Source: Allacma fusca | Taxonomy: Eukaryota; Arthropoda; Collembola; Symphypleona; Sminthuridae | Assembly (NCBI GenBank): GCA_947179485.1 | Contig: OX359248.1 | Coordinates: forward strand, 56,926,386 to 56,990,385 | DNA: 64,000 nt | Direction: 5' to 3' | In this document: in pieces, positions 10,483-19,311 of the stretch | Layout: each line of letters opens with the position of its first letter | Position numbering within the stretch: position 1 is the first letter of the stretch | The notes under the pieces: model-generated | What the model was told of the DNA's origin: nothing | The model's database searches: none | What the model saw: only the letters and a program-made list of their open reading frames with translations | Position numbers and translations under genes: made by a program

Positions 10483-11985
10483 ATGTCTGGCTCAAAACAG
10501 CCTCCAAAGAAACCCCTTGCATCTCAGTCATCAATTTCACCTCCGCCTCAAGGGCGTTCAACTCGTTCAAATTCTAACCCTGACATTTTAGATAAAGATC
10601 AATTAGCTAAGGTTTTAAAGGCTGCTCGTAAGCGCCAACCTGTAACTACAGTTTCAAGTAGCACAGCTCAGACTCCTCCAACTACTACAACTGTTCCATT
10701 AATTCCACCCCTTAAACCCAAAACTACTAAACCTACCCCTAGTGCTAGTTTTACTCAAAGTGCTTCGCAGAAAAATGCAAAACGTGCTTCTCGTAAATTT
10801 AAGATCCCACCTCCAGTAATAAATTTATGTGATTTATTTCAAGAACCTAGTGGTTATTTTTCAACAGTTTATTATCATACGAATAAGATGGCGACGACAG
10901 TTCCGCCTACGATTGTGATTCAAACCCCTCCAGCGAATTCTTTTCTTAATTTTAAGAAGACAAATCAGTTTGATCCAGCAAATCATGATGTTTTTGATTT
11001 TATTATGGATTTGGAGAGGACCATCGGTTTACTTAAATGGGATTGGGCGGAATTACAAAATAATCTTCCCAATTTATTATTGCCTGACCCATATCTTTGG
11101 TTACAAGGTGAAATTCGACGCACAGGTTCCACTGTCGTTGATATTCCCACCATGTATACAGCTCTTCGTGAGAGATACGGTAAAAGCCGTCAGGTTTATT
11201 TGCACCAACTTAAGTCCAAAATACAAGTTGAAAAAGAGTCATGTGCAAAATTTTTGTATGCTATGGATACACTTTGCTCCCGATATGATGCGAACATGCC
11301 CGTCGCTGATAGAGTGGCTTGGGGCATTTCGGGACTACTCCCAAAATACGCCCAAGCTACTAGCGGCTTGAGTTTTACTAGTATCGCAGCCCTTGTTAGA
11401 TTTTGCGAACATCGTGAATTTCAACAAGAAGCTACTCCCATTCCCGATACTACTGCTAAATTATTAGCTTTAGAAGAACAAATCAAAAAGTTAACTACAT
11501 CTGATGCCCCACATGCTCAAGTTAACGCATTAAATGGTAACCCACCTGCTCAACGTAATAATAACCGTCGCGGACGAGGCGGTGGCAGAAATAATAATAA
11601 TGGTGCTCCTCGTAATAATAATAATCAAAATAATGGTAATAATAATAATCCCAACCCTGCTCGTGGGCTCCAATGCTATAATTGCAACAAATTTGGTCAT
11701 TTTGCTCGCGACTGCCGGTCGGGAAATGGGCAGAGGGGACCCAACAATCAGAACCAGGGTCCCCAAAACAATCAAAATCGACAACAATTCCAGAACCGCA
11801 ACAATGGCCAACGGAATTACCCAAACAACAATTACCGCCGCAACAACAATTACAATCCCAACCATCGCCAAAATGTTCAAAGAGTGGAACTTGCTTTTGC
11901 GCCTCCTCAACAGGCTGCAGTTCCCCAGCAAGTTCAAGCAAATCCCACTCTACAGTCATACCCACAGATTACTTACCCTCTGTAA
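10483..11985 (+). CDS. gag: Gag polyprotein (500 aa)
   Basis: Structural protein expected to form the particle and bind the element RNA. The start is the first ATG after the leader. Residues 1-130 are Ser/Thr/Pro-rich and basic. Residues of about 150-320 have the helical character of a Gypsy capsid domain (for example FDFIMDLERTIGLLKWDW and the YLHQLKSKIQ stretch). A retroviral zinc knuckle CX2CX4HX4C is formed by C398, C401, H406 and C411. On both sides of it the sequence is extremely Asn/Gln/Arg-rich, encoded partly by AAT repeats, which suggests RNA binding and possibly self-association. The last 300 bases overlap the pol frame, and two -1 slippery heptamers lie inside that overlap. Confidence 0.93.
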   Translation: MSGSKQPPKKPLASQSSISPPPQGRSTRSNSNPDILDKDQLAKVLKAARKRQPVTTVSSSTAQTPPTTTTVPLIPPLKPKTTKPTPSASFTQSASQKNAKRASRKFKIPPPVINLCDLFQEPSGYFSTVYYHTNKMATTVPPTIVIQTPPANSFLNFKKTNQFDPANHDVFDFIMDLERTIGLLKWDWAELQNNLPNLLLPDPYLWLQGEIRRTGSTVVDIPTMYTALRERYGKSRQVYLHQLKSKIQVEKESCAKFLYAMDTLCSRYDANMPVADRVAWGISGLLPKYAQATSGLSFTSIAALVRFCEHREFQQEATPIPDTTAKLLALEEQIKKLTTSDAPHAQVNALNGNPPAQRNNNRRGRGGGRNNNNGAPRNNNNQNNGNNNNPNPARGLQCYNCNKFGHFARDCRSGNGQRGPNNQNQGPQNNQNRQQFQNRNNGQRNYPNNNYRRNNNYNPNHRQNVQRVELAFAPPQQAAVPQQVQANPTLQSYPQITYPL

Positions 11986-14900
11986 ATGTTTTAAGTGCTA
12001 CACATTGCCCCTACATCATGTGCTATTTTACCTCAGTGACAATTGATGCTTTAGTTGATACTGGTGCTACACATACATTGATTTTACGCAGTGCAGTGCC
12101 AGCTGAGAGTAAAATTTTGCCCGGTCCTCCCTGTCATATTATGACCGCTGACAAAACCAAACTTAAAACTTCCAGTGTAGTAATTTTGTGTTTTAAGTTA
12201 GATAATATTAATTACACAACTACAGCTCATGTGTTAGATACTCTCACCCCCTCATTCATTTTAGGGTGTGCATTTCTCAAACAATACACATTGGTTGTAG
12301 ATGTTAGTCGTAGTATTATGTATAATTCACAAGTGACCCATTATCTTCGTAGTCATGCATACAATGAAGTGTGCTCAGTGGAATGTGGATGTTCATTACC
12401 AGTAAAGTCCTTGTTTACTATTAACCTTCCCCCTCGACGTCAAATGTACATTCCAACCACAGATATGAATTCCACTCATTCATGTGCATTCATTCCCAAC
12501 CCTACAGTAGAAAAACAACTTCAGGTTATTTTTCCTCCTGTCATCAACCATAGTAAAAATGTTTTATTGGCTTCCAATGTGTCTCGCTCTCCTCAACTTA
12601 TTGTTGCAGGCACAATTTTAGGTTACTCACAACGGTATGAGTTTGTTCAAGCCCTCTCTTCTGTCCCAGTTATTCCCTCTGAAATTAAACCATTGACTAC
12701 TGAACAACTTTCAGTTATCAATATTAATTCTCAGCTTACCCCAGACCAGCGTCATGCTATTATTCAACTTTTAAATCGGTATTCTTATCTTTTTGCATGG
12801 AGCATTAATGATTTACAGGCTTGCATTCTCCCTCCTATGCGTATACAGTTGAACTCGGATATTCCAGTTCAGTCCAAACCGTATAGATTAAGCCCCCTTG
12901 AACGTGAAATATTAAAAAGTGAACTTGACAAACTCATACAGGCTAATATTATAGTCCCGTGTGAGTCTTCCAATTATTCAACCCCAGTGTTTTTAGTTCG
13001 CCAAAAGTTAAATAAATGGAGATTGGTGTGTGATTTTACCAAATTGAACAAAATCACTAAAGATGAGTTATTTCCTCTCCCCCGCATTGATGATTTACTT
13101 TTCCAGCTCCGACATGCAAAATATTTTTCCCCCTTGGATTTATTTAGCGGCTATTATCAGGCTCTGATTCATCCTGATGATAGGCATTTATGCGCTATTA
13201 TTACAGAATTTGGTATATATATGTATCTCCGCGTTTGTTTCGGTCTCAAAAATGCTCCGGCTTATTTCCAAAAGTTAGCTATAGCAACTTTGGGACGCTT
13301 ACGCTATACACATGCTGTATCATATATAGATGATATAATTCCATACAGTCGTGATTTTCCTTCTCATTTAGTCGCCCTTGAATTAGTTTTTCAAGCTTTA
13401 TCCCGAGTTAATTTTCGACTCAGTCCATGGAAATGTAATTTTGCTATGCAAGAACATATTATTTTCGGATTTTATTTGACCCAACAAGGATTAACAACGG
13501 AACCGGCTAAAGTGGCTGCTATAATGCGCCAGCCGAAGCCCAATAATTTAGATACTCTTAGAAAATTTTTGGGCACTATAGGTTATTACCGAAGATTTAT
13601 TTTAGGCTTTGCTCAGATTGCAGCTCCATTACAGAGCTTACTCAAAAAACATTCTTTGTACCATTGGTCCAAGGATTGTGATGAGTCTTTTGAAAATCTC
13701 AAACAGGCAGTGTGTAAAGCCCCTGTGTTGAGACATTATGATGAGAATCGTCCATGTTTATTGTACACGGATGCGAGCAACCTTGCAATTGCAGGGATTC
13801 TCCACCAACAGTTTGAGGATGGAGAGCATCCCGTTTATTATGTCTCTCGTGCACTCACTCCTACGGAGAAAAATTGGAGTGTCACTGAGAAAGAGTGTCT
13901 TGCTGTTGTATTTTCCACGAAAAAGTTACGTGAATTTTTATTTTTAAAGCCTTTTACAATTGTTACTGACCATCATGCATTATGCTTTTTAAAGTGTCAG
14001 CGTGACCCTACTGCTAGACTTACAAAAATGTCTATAATATTACAGGAGTATCGGTATGTGATACGTTATAAAAAAGGCTCTCTCCACAGGAATGTGGATG
14101 GCGTCTCCCGTTGTCCGTATGCCCTGTCTAGTGATAAACAATCTGAGGAGGATTTGATTCTACCCGGTTTTAATTCCTCTCTCATTACTCCTTTTGATCC
14201 GTTAATTAATCCTGACGACTTGAAACATGCTCAAGCAATTGATCCTGTTTTGCAGCGATTATTAACAAAAAAGCGCTCAAAAGTTACTTCCAACAGTGAT
14301 GGTGTATATTTCATTCAGTTTAATCCTAGGCAACCTAATTTACTTTTAGTACCTAAGGCCTTGATTCCCACATTATTACATAATGCCCATAATCATCCCT
14401 TAGCAGGTCATCTCAGTTTTCGTAGATGTTTGGCAAGGATTCGTCCCTATTATTGGTGGCGATCCATGACCGCGGACACTTTTAAGCATTGCTCACAATG
14501 CCCCGAGTGCCAAAGTCGCCAACATCAGACTCGTCTACGGATGGACAGTCTTAAAATAATTCCCATAAAAATCCCCGCTAGTACTTACGCGATGGATTTA
14601 TTAGGCCCCTTTAAAGAAACTCCTAGAGGTAATAAATATGTGTTAGTTTTAACTGACTTGTTTACAAAATGGGTTCATGTTTCATTGCTTCCTGTCAAAG
14701 ATGCTGCGAATGTTTCCATGCATCTCGAACAATTTATTTTAACTTTTCCAGGCATGTCCACATTAATTTCTGATGGTGCCGCTGAATTTAAGTCGGCAGT
14801 TGTGCAAAAATTAACACAACAGTTTAACATAACTCATAATTTTAGTGTGCCCTTTCACCCCCGGTCTCATGGAGCCGTGGAAAGAGTGAACCAAACTTTA

Positions 14901-15641
14901 GCAATAATGCTTAGTAAGTTTGTTTCAGATAATCAAGATAATTGGGACGTATATGTTCCATATGTAATTGCTGCTTACAATACCAGTGAGCATTCAGTTA
15001 CAAAAATTTCCCCTTTCCAAGCATTTTTCGGGCGCCAGCCTCCAGCTCCCATGCTAAACTCGATCCCTAATTCCCTTTTAAGTATTACTCAGTTGAGTCC
15101 GAATCAAGTAAAAATTATGCATCAGCGAATTGCTCAATTAATTCGCAAAGCTCAGATTCAGGCCAAGGAAAAATTTGATGCGCAATACAGACCCTTTGAA
15201 TATAAAGTTGGTTCCCACGTTAGATTTTACTTCCCACAGCGTAAAGTTGGTCTTTCCGATAAATTACTCTGTAGGTGGATAGGCCCCTATACAATTGTAA
15301 GTATAGATAAGAACAATAATGCTGAGCTAGTTTTAACATTCCCTTCTCAAAGGTTGCGACCTAATGTCCGGTGTCATCTTTCACAGCTCAAGCTTATAAG
15401 TTTAGATTTAGGTAATGGTATAATACACCCTGAGTATGTATACACAAGTGATGACCAAGATGAGTTTAACTCTTGGCTCAGTCATTTTCACTCCTCCGAC
15501 TCTCCTGACATTTCCACTCCATCATCATCTTCTGAAAGTGCGACTCGTGTTCCAGTTTTATCCAAAGTTTCGTCTCCATCTAAACTCCCACTTCCGGTGC
15601 GAAAATCTCAGCGATTGATTGATAAAGCCAAACGTGTATAA
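11682..15641 (+). CDS. pol: Pol polyprotein: protease, reverse transcriptase, RNase H, integrase
   Basis: The frame is open from 11682, right after a stop, is -1 relative to gag and begins without an ATG, so it is presumably made as a Gag-Pol fusion. Residues counted from 11682: protease active site DTGA at 126-129; reverse transcriptase with SPLDLFSG (D486) and the catalytic box YIDD at 548-551, where YLDD or YVDD is commoner in Gypsy; RNase H with D697 (YTDAS), E738 and D763. The integrase zinc module has H905, H910, C940 and C943, and its catalytic triad is D972, D1031 and E1067 with 35 residues between the last two. A GPY motif sits at 1201-1203. All catalytic residues are present and no stops interrupt it, so it looks functional. 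The C-terminal tail (about 1250-1319) is Ser-rich and ends very basic. Confidence 0.95.
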   Translation: MQQIWSFCSRLPVGKWAEGTQQSEPGSPKQSKSTTIPEPQQWPTELPKQQLPPQQQLQSQPSPKCSKSGTCFCASSTGCSSPASSSKSHSTVIPTDYLPSVNVLSATHCPYIMCYFTSVTIDALVDTGATHTLILRSAVPAESKILPGPPCHIMTADKTKLKTSSVVILCFKLDNINYTTTAHVLDTLTPSFILGCAFLKQYTLVVDVSRSIMYNSQVTHYLRSHAYNEVCSVECGCSLPVKSLFTINLPPRRQMYIPTTDMNSTHSCAFIPNPTVEKQLQVIFPPVINHSKNVLLASNVSRSPQLIVAGTILGYSQRYEFVQALSSVPVIPSEIKPLTTEQLSVININSQLTPDQRHAIIQLLNRYSYLFAWSINDLQACILPPMRIQLNSDIPVQSKPYRLSPLEREILKSELDKLIQANIIVPCESSNYSTPVFLVRQKLNKWRLVCDFTKLNKITKDELFPLPRIDDLLFQLRHAKYFSPLDLFSGYYQALIHPDDRHLCAIITEFGIYMYLRVCFGLKNAPAYFQKLAIATLGRLRYTHAVSYIDDIIPYSRDFPSHLVALELVFQALSRVNFRLSPWKCNFAMQEHIIFGFYLTQQGLTTEPAKVAAIMRQPKPNNLDTLRKFLGTIGYYRRFILGFAQIAAPLQSLLKKHSLYHWSKDCDESFENLKQAVCKAPVLRHYDENRPCLLYTDASNLAIAGILHQQFEDGEHPVYYVSRALTPTEKNWSVTEKECLAVVFSTKKLREFLFLKPFTIVTDHHALCFLKCQRDPTARLTKMSIILQEYRYVIRYKKGSLHRNVDGVSRCPYALSSDKQSEEDLILPGFNSSLITPFDPLINPDDLKHAQAIDPVLQRLLTKKRSKVTSNSDGVYFIQFNPRQPNLLLVPKALIPTLLHNAHNHPLAGHLSFRRCLARIRPYYWWRSMTADTFKHCSQCPECQSRQHQTRLRMDSLKIIPIKIPASTYAMDLLGPFKETPRGNKYVLVLTDLFTKWVHVSLLPVKDAANVSMHLEQFILTFPGMSTLISDGAAEFKSAVVQKLTQQFNITHNFSVPFHPRSHGAVERVNQTLAIMLSKFVSDNQDNWDVYVPYVIAAYNTSEHSVTKISPFQAFFGRQPPAPMLNSIPNSLLSITQLSPNQVKIMHQRIAQLIRKAQIQAKEKFDAQYRPFEYKVGSHVRFYFPQRKVGLSDKLLCRWIGPYTIVSIDKNNNAELVLTFPSQRLRPNVRCHLSQLKLISLDLGNGIIHPEYVYTSDDQDEFNSWLSHFHSSDSPDISTPSSSSESATRVPVLSKVSSPSKLPLPVRKSQRLIDKAKRV
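11721..11727 (+). promoter_or_regulatory. Candidate -1 frameshift site GGGAAAT
   Basis: In the gag frame this reads TCG GGA AAT, which fits the X XXY YYZ pattern. It lies 30 bases after the last zinc-knuckle cysteine codon begins and inside the gag/pol overlap (11682-11985). A -1 shift would enter the open pol frame. Confidence 0.4.
11820..11826 (+). promoter_or_regulatory. Candidate -1 frameshift site CCCAAAC
   Basis: In the gag frame this reads TAC CCA AAC, a second X XXY YYZ heptamer inside the overlap. After a -1 shift the ribosome would read AAA CAA in the pol frame, about 240 bases before the protease motif. I cannot tell which of the two sites is used. Confidence 0.4.
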
Positions 15642-15642
15642 A

Positions 15643-15663
15643 TTTTTGCTATACTTACTTTAG
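15643..15663 (+). promoter_or_regulatory. Candidate 3' splice acceptor for subgenomic RNA
   Basis: Starting just after the pol stop codon, TTTTTGCTATACTTACTTTAG ends in AG at 15662-15663 and contains a possible branch sequence (TACTTAC). The first ATGs downstream are at 15688 and 15698, in two different frames. Use of this site is inferred. Confidence 0.4.
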
Positions 15664-15687
15664 TTGCCCTACTGTGTCGTTTTACAC

Positions 15688-17559
15688 ATGCATCGTCATG
15701 AATTCTTCATCCCCCAACTCTCCAGCACCCCCGCAATATCCGACTCTCCAAGGCCAACTGACTCCTATGACTACGCTGGGAGTCAGGCCAATTTTCAAAT
15801 TAGGAGAGAACCCTTGGTCGCAGTTAGCTTCGGTTACACTCCCTACGCCCTCCAATATCCCAGTTTATTGTCCGGTGGCCGAGTGTATTGTAAAAATTTT
15901 TCCCCTTCAGTTTTCGGATGCAACTGGACAAGTCATTGCTGCAACGGATTGTTCAGTTCCCATCTACTCCAGAATTTTTCGTCACGTCGCCCTGGGACTT
16001 GTGTTACCCAGTGCTGTGCCCTTGCTCATAGATCAATTGAGAGGTGCTTATTGTGCGGCAGCGTACCGCCAGGCTATAACATGGAAACAATTGTTACATC
16101 AAATGAGGGATTCTCCAGCGGAATTCGTTCTGTCCACTCCAGTGATTTTAGTGGACCCTCAAATCCACATCGAAGTTTTTACCCAGTCAACACTCGAGCA
16201 TCTCAAGGCAGTTCCGAAACAACGGAAGTTGCTCCCTACCTCGAGTCCTTTAACAAACGCGAAGTATCATTGCCACAGTCGCCCGCCTATTCAAATGTCA
16301 GCTCCGAGTCACTCGCGAGCTCAGTTTTTAGTAGTTCCGCCAGAGATTCACCCCACCCCGGTACCTCCGGCGTGTCAAAGTTTTCCCACCCCAAAAGTGA
16401 CTCACCCCCAGTGTCAGTTCAAAAACCTGTCGTTAATCCGACCCGCTCAAAGCGATCCAATTCGCGTGCGAAACGAGTCTCCTGCATATCGCCTTCCCTC
16501 CTTCGAGGTGCTCCATTCGGGACTTCCGTCCACGACAGTTTCTTCCACAACGAGCATGATGAGCCGGCCTCCGCTCTCTTCGGAGAATCCGCCTCATCAC
16601 CGGGACTCATCATCCCACCCTCCGATGACTCCTCCGATGACTCGGTCACATATGTCTCCACAGTTCCTGCTAAACGACAGAGGAGAATTTGTGGCCTCTC
16701 CACAAAGTTCACCACGCTCTGTGTTTTCTTCCTCATCTGCTCCGGCGGAGCGGCCCCACTACCCCCGCCCGGAGGATGGAACAGCTTACCATCCCTCACA
16801 CATGGATTCAGTCTCTCCAAAATGAACAAGCAACAGGCTCTTTCCAACCAAAAGTTGGTAATTCCTCCTCAAAGGTCAGTAAGTATTAACACACTTCATT
16901 CTAAAGTTGCCCCAAATCCTTTTCTCACTGACATAAATAAGAAAAAGCGTGCTAATGCATTAAAAGTGATGGCTCTTGGAGCCGGTTTTGTACTTGCTCC
17001 TCCCGTAATTTCTAAAGTGCTTGATTTTGTGCCTTCACCTTCTAATACCTTCAATCCAAATCTTTCTCCACATCAACTTCTCAAAGAAGATGTTACTAGT
17101 GCGAGTGAAAGTGTTAATTTCAGCCCTAACGTGACCTTGTCTCCCATGGAACAAGCCATACAAGATTTCAAGCTACTCCAACTCATGATGATTGCCGACC
17201 CTAAAACTTTCAACCTTGAAGACGTTGTAAAGTCCACCAAAGCTACACCAGCCCCTCCGACTGCACAAGAGCAGTCTTCGAAACTTCCAGTCATCCCTGC
17301 CGTCATTCCAACCCCTCAACTTGAAGTTGGCCTCGGCACTGGTGATTATAATTTGGAATTCAGAATTTTCTCCATAACTGGTATTGTTTTCTTTACTCTT
17401 TTTGGTTTACTTTTAATCATTTACGGTTGTTACCGTTACCGCCGCACTTCTTCGCGTCAACACGGACACCTCCAGCAGGCCGTCTTCGTGTCAACTCCTG
17501 AAGAAAATAACAACGCCCAGCATCCTGCTCCCGTTGTTACCTTCCCCCGTGCTTATTGA
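15688..17559 (+). CDS. Envelope-like membrane protein ORF (up to 623 aa)
   Basis: An open frame runs from the first ATG after pol (15688, weak context) to a TGA at 17557-17559. Residues of about 1-330 overlap ORF3, are Ser/Pro/Cys-rich and may be open by chance. From residue 334 there is a signal-peptide-like stretch, basic KRQRR then TTLCVFFLICSGGAA. Residues 418-421 are KKKR, a furin-like site, followed by a hydrophobic stretch ALKVMALGAGFVLAPPVI. A single NVT glycosylation sequon follows, and a transmembrane segment at about 560-582 (ITGIVFFTLFGLLLIIYGC) ends in a short basic tail. This is the layout of a small fusion-type envelope protein. The true start is unclear: 15688, an ATG at 16081, or the ATG at 16822 that overlaps the ORF3 stop, giving 245 aa. 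Confidence 0.6.
   Translation: MHRHEFFIPQLSSTPAISDSPRPTDSYDYAGSQANFQIRREPLVAVSFGYTPYALQYPSLLSGGRVYCKNFSPSVFGCNWTSHCCNGLFSSHLLQNFSSRRPGTCVTQCCALAHRSIERCLLCGSVPPGYNMETIVTSNEGFSSGIRSVHSSDFSGPSNPHRSFYPVNTRASQGSSETTEVAPYLESFNKREVSLPQSPAYSNVSSESLASSVFSSSARDSPHPGTSGVSKFSHPKSDSPPVSVQKPVVNPTRSKRSNSRAKRVSCISPSLLRGAPFGTSVHDSFFHNEHDEPASALFGESASSPGLIIPPSDDSSDDSVTYVSTVPAKRQRRICGLSTKFTTLCVFFLICSGGAAPLPPPGGWNSLPSLTHGFSLSKMNKQQALSNQKLVIPPQRSVSINTLHSKVAPNPFLTDINKKKRANALKVMALGAGFVLAPPVISKVLDFVPSPSNTFNPNLSPHQLLKEDVTSASESVNFSPNVTLSPMEQAIQDFKLLQLMMIADPKTFNLEDVVKSTKATPAPPTAQEQSSKLPVIPAVIPTPQLEVGLGTGDYNLEFRIFSITGIVFFTLFGLLLIIYGCYRYRRTSSRQHGHLQQAVFVSTPEENNNAQHPAPVVTFPRAY
15698..16825 (+). CDS. ORF3, novel accessory protein of the Gypsy element (375 aa)
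   Basis: I do not recognise this protein. It starts 57 bases after the pol stop, and its ATG has G at -3. The first 170 residues look like an ordinary folded domain with mixed hydrophobic and charged segments (for example VALGLVLPSAVPLLIDQLRG and AAAYRQAITWKQLLHQM). Residues of about 190-375 are Pro/Ser/Thr/His-rich and probably disordered. No signal peptide or membrane segment is seen. It is entirely overlapped by the envelope-like frame, and its TGA stop overlaps an in-frame ATG of that frame as ATGA at 16822-16825. It could be a Gag-like, matrix-like or envelope-assembly accessory protein, but nothing in the sequence decides this. Confidence 0.65.
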   Translation: MNSSSPNSPAPPQYPTLQGQLTPMTTLGVRPIFKLGENPWSQLASVTLPTPSNIPVYCPVAECIVKIFPLQFSDATGQVIAATDCSVPIYSRIFRHVALGLVLPSAVPLLIDQLRGAYCAAAYRQAITWKQLLHQMRDSPAEFVLSTPVILVDPQIHIEVFTQSTLEHLKAVPKQRKLLPTSSPLTNAKYHCHSRPPIQMSAPSHSRAQFLVVPPEIHPTPVPPACQSFPTPKVTHPQCQFKNLSLIRPAQSDPIRVRNESPAYRLPSFEVLHSGLPSTTVSSTTSMMSRPPLSSENPPHHRDSSSHPPMTPPMTRSHMSPQFLLNDRGEFVASPQSSPRSVFSSSSAPAERPHYPRPEDGTAYHPSHMDSVSPK

Positions 17560-17921
17560 ATTTCATCAATAAAGTGCCTTGTGTATATAAAAGTGTGGTG
17601 TTAAAAATATTTTTAGTGTATTTAGTACTTAGAATTGTGAAATTTAATAAATTGTCATAATTTTAAGTGGCTTCCAGTTGTGAAGCAAACTTGATAATGC
17701 CTTCCTTGTAAATTATCAAGTGTAAGTATAGATGAAAAATACAAAACCAATCTTTTGTCTCTCTTTTCTCTTGCTGTGACTATCTACTCTATCATTTTCA
17801 GGATTATACTTACCAGTACTTATCATGGTATAATTTTTGACATAATTTTGGTCATTTATATTTTATTCATTATAAAATTGTTCACATTTTGAGGACAAAA
17901 TGTTTTTCCCGGACCCCGGGA
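17560..17921 (+). other. Gypsy 3' UTR
   Basis: Non-coding. An extra AATAAA lies at 17568-17573, nine bases after the envelope-like stop. No classic polypurine tract abuts the 3' LTR: the last bases are a GC-rich palindrome-like TCCCGGACCCCGGGA, and the best purine stretch is GAGGACAAAATG at 17891-17902. Confidence 0.7.
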
Positions 17922-18456
17922 TGTAAGGTATACATACATAGTTGTAAGAAGTGTAGTTGTAAGAAGTGATTTTAGTCATGTAATAAAATTGTTATTAGTG
18001 TTAAAGGTCAGCTCTAGCTGCGTCTAGAGCAGAGTAAAGAATCCCTGACGAGGGACTTCTCACGCTCCACTTTTGGACGCGTCTCATCTTATGAAATGAT
18101 GTAATGATGTATGAATCACACACGACAGTGTTAAAGTGTGTGCAAATCTTATTTGCGAACTTCAGTCTTAGACTGAGAGTTATTCCTTTCTGTTTGATTT
18201 TTAGAATCCTCTGAGATTCCCCTTTTGTTCTATTTTTAAGTTTCTGAAGTTATTGTTGAAGTAATTATCATTTCGTTTTCAGTTTCATTTTGAATAAACA
18301 ATCAGCCTTCGGGTTGTTTCATTCAATAATTGTCTGGATTACATTTGAGACTTTTATTAATTGCTTTCATCCAATTAATTACATTTTTAGCACGATTCAT
18401 AATGAGTCAAGCTTGGAAAGTTACTCAAATGGAGTGACCTCAGCCTGACCTTAATA
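17922..18456 (+). repeat. 3' LTR (535 bp)
   Basis: Same length as the 5' LTR and base-for-base identical as far as I can read. Its polyadenylation signal AATAAA is at 18293-18298. Confidence 0.95.
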
Positions 18457-18460
18457 TTAT
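18457..18460. repeat. Target-site duplication (right), TTAT
   Basis: Matches 9424-9427 on the other side of the element. Confidence 0.85.
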
Positions 18461-19311
18461 CATTGTTACTTTTGTAAACTACAGGAATCCTTTGAGCAGT
18501 AAAAACACTTTACATTCTGTGAGAGGTCTGCAATACCTCAAAAAGTAGAACCAACATTTTCCCAGGCATTTCTGCACATGTACAGTGAAAGTTCTTTAAA
18601 AGAACTCGCTGCATGCAGTGTAACTTATTTATAAATATGTGTGGTGTTTATGAAGAGACGTGAGCACACAGTATGATCCATATGTAAGAAGTTGGTTATT
18701 AGGACAGGTGTTGACAATGGCCCTGAGAAAAGGAGGAGGTGGAAGGTGCTTTGGAATATTTGGGAGGTGTAAATGAAAGGGCAAGGGTGAGTTAGTGGAA
18801 GTTGTTATCAGCTCTTTGATTCCTTTGATGCCTGAGATAGTGGAGTGGATTTGTTATCCATGGCCTGGATACATTTCCATGTTTTCAATAGGATAATTAG
18901 CATGGTTCTGGGTGGAAATGTCCCGGGTGATAAAAAGGTTCAAGGGCCTCAATAAACAATGGAGTGTTCCAGGTGAGCGCCAAGTCATTTCAAAGACCTC
19001 ACAACCTGAAAATTCTAAACATTTAAAACGGGCTCTTAAAATTATTCATCAGGTTTCCCTCCCGCATCTTATTCTTCCTTGAGTACAGTCCAACCCTTTT
19101 AGACACTTTACAGTCCTCAATATACGGAATTGTAAATGATCGTACAGACAAAATATTCTCGCAAAGGCACTTCCAAATAAAATCATCACGTGTATGTAGG
19201 TCTGAAAATAGATACTGGAAAGCGTTTTCATTCAATACAATTTTGTACTTAGGTCAGGCTGTGTGTATTTTCTGACTCTGCACACTCGATATAATTGATG
19301 ACTTTTGCAAA

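Larger units (their letters stand above)
9428..18456 (+). mobile_element. Complete Ty3/Gypsy LTR retrotransposon with envelope-like 3' genes
   Basis: This is a 9,029-bp element with two 535-bp LTRs that match at every base I compared, and with target duplications on both sides. In order it carries the 5' LTR, primer-binding site, a leader of about 500 bases, gag, pol (protease, reverse transcriptase, RNase H, integrase), ORF3, an overlapping envelope-like ORF, a 3' UTR and the 3' LTR. Integrase lies after RNase H, which is the Ty3/Gypsy order. All reading frames are open, so the copy is young and may be autonomous. The envelope-like gene recalls insect errantiviruses, but I cannot assign a lineage without comparison. 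Confidence 0.95.

Noticed and set aside
11522..11965. Long open frames antisense to and out of frame with gag (about 135-170 codons)
   Set aside because: They lie on the Asn/Gln-rich repeat region of gag, where AAT and CAA repeats keep all frames open. The composition is repetitive and no motifs are seen.
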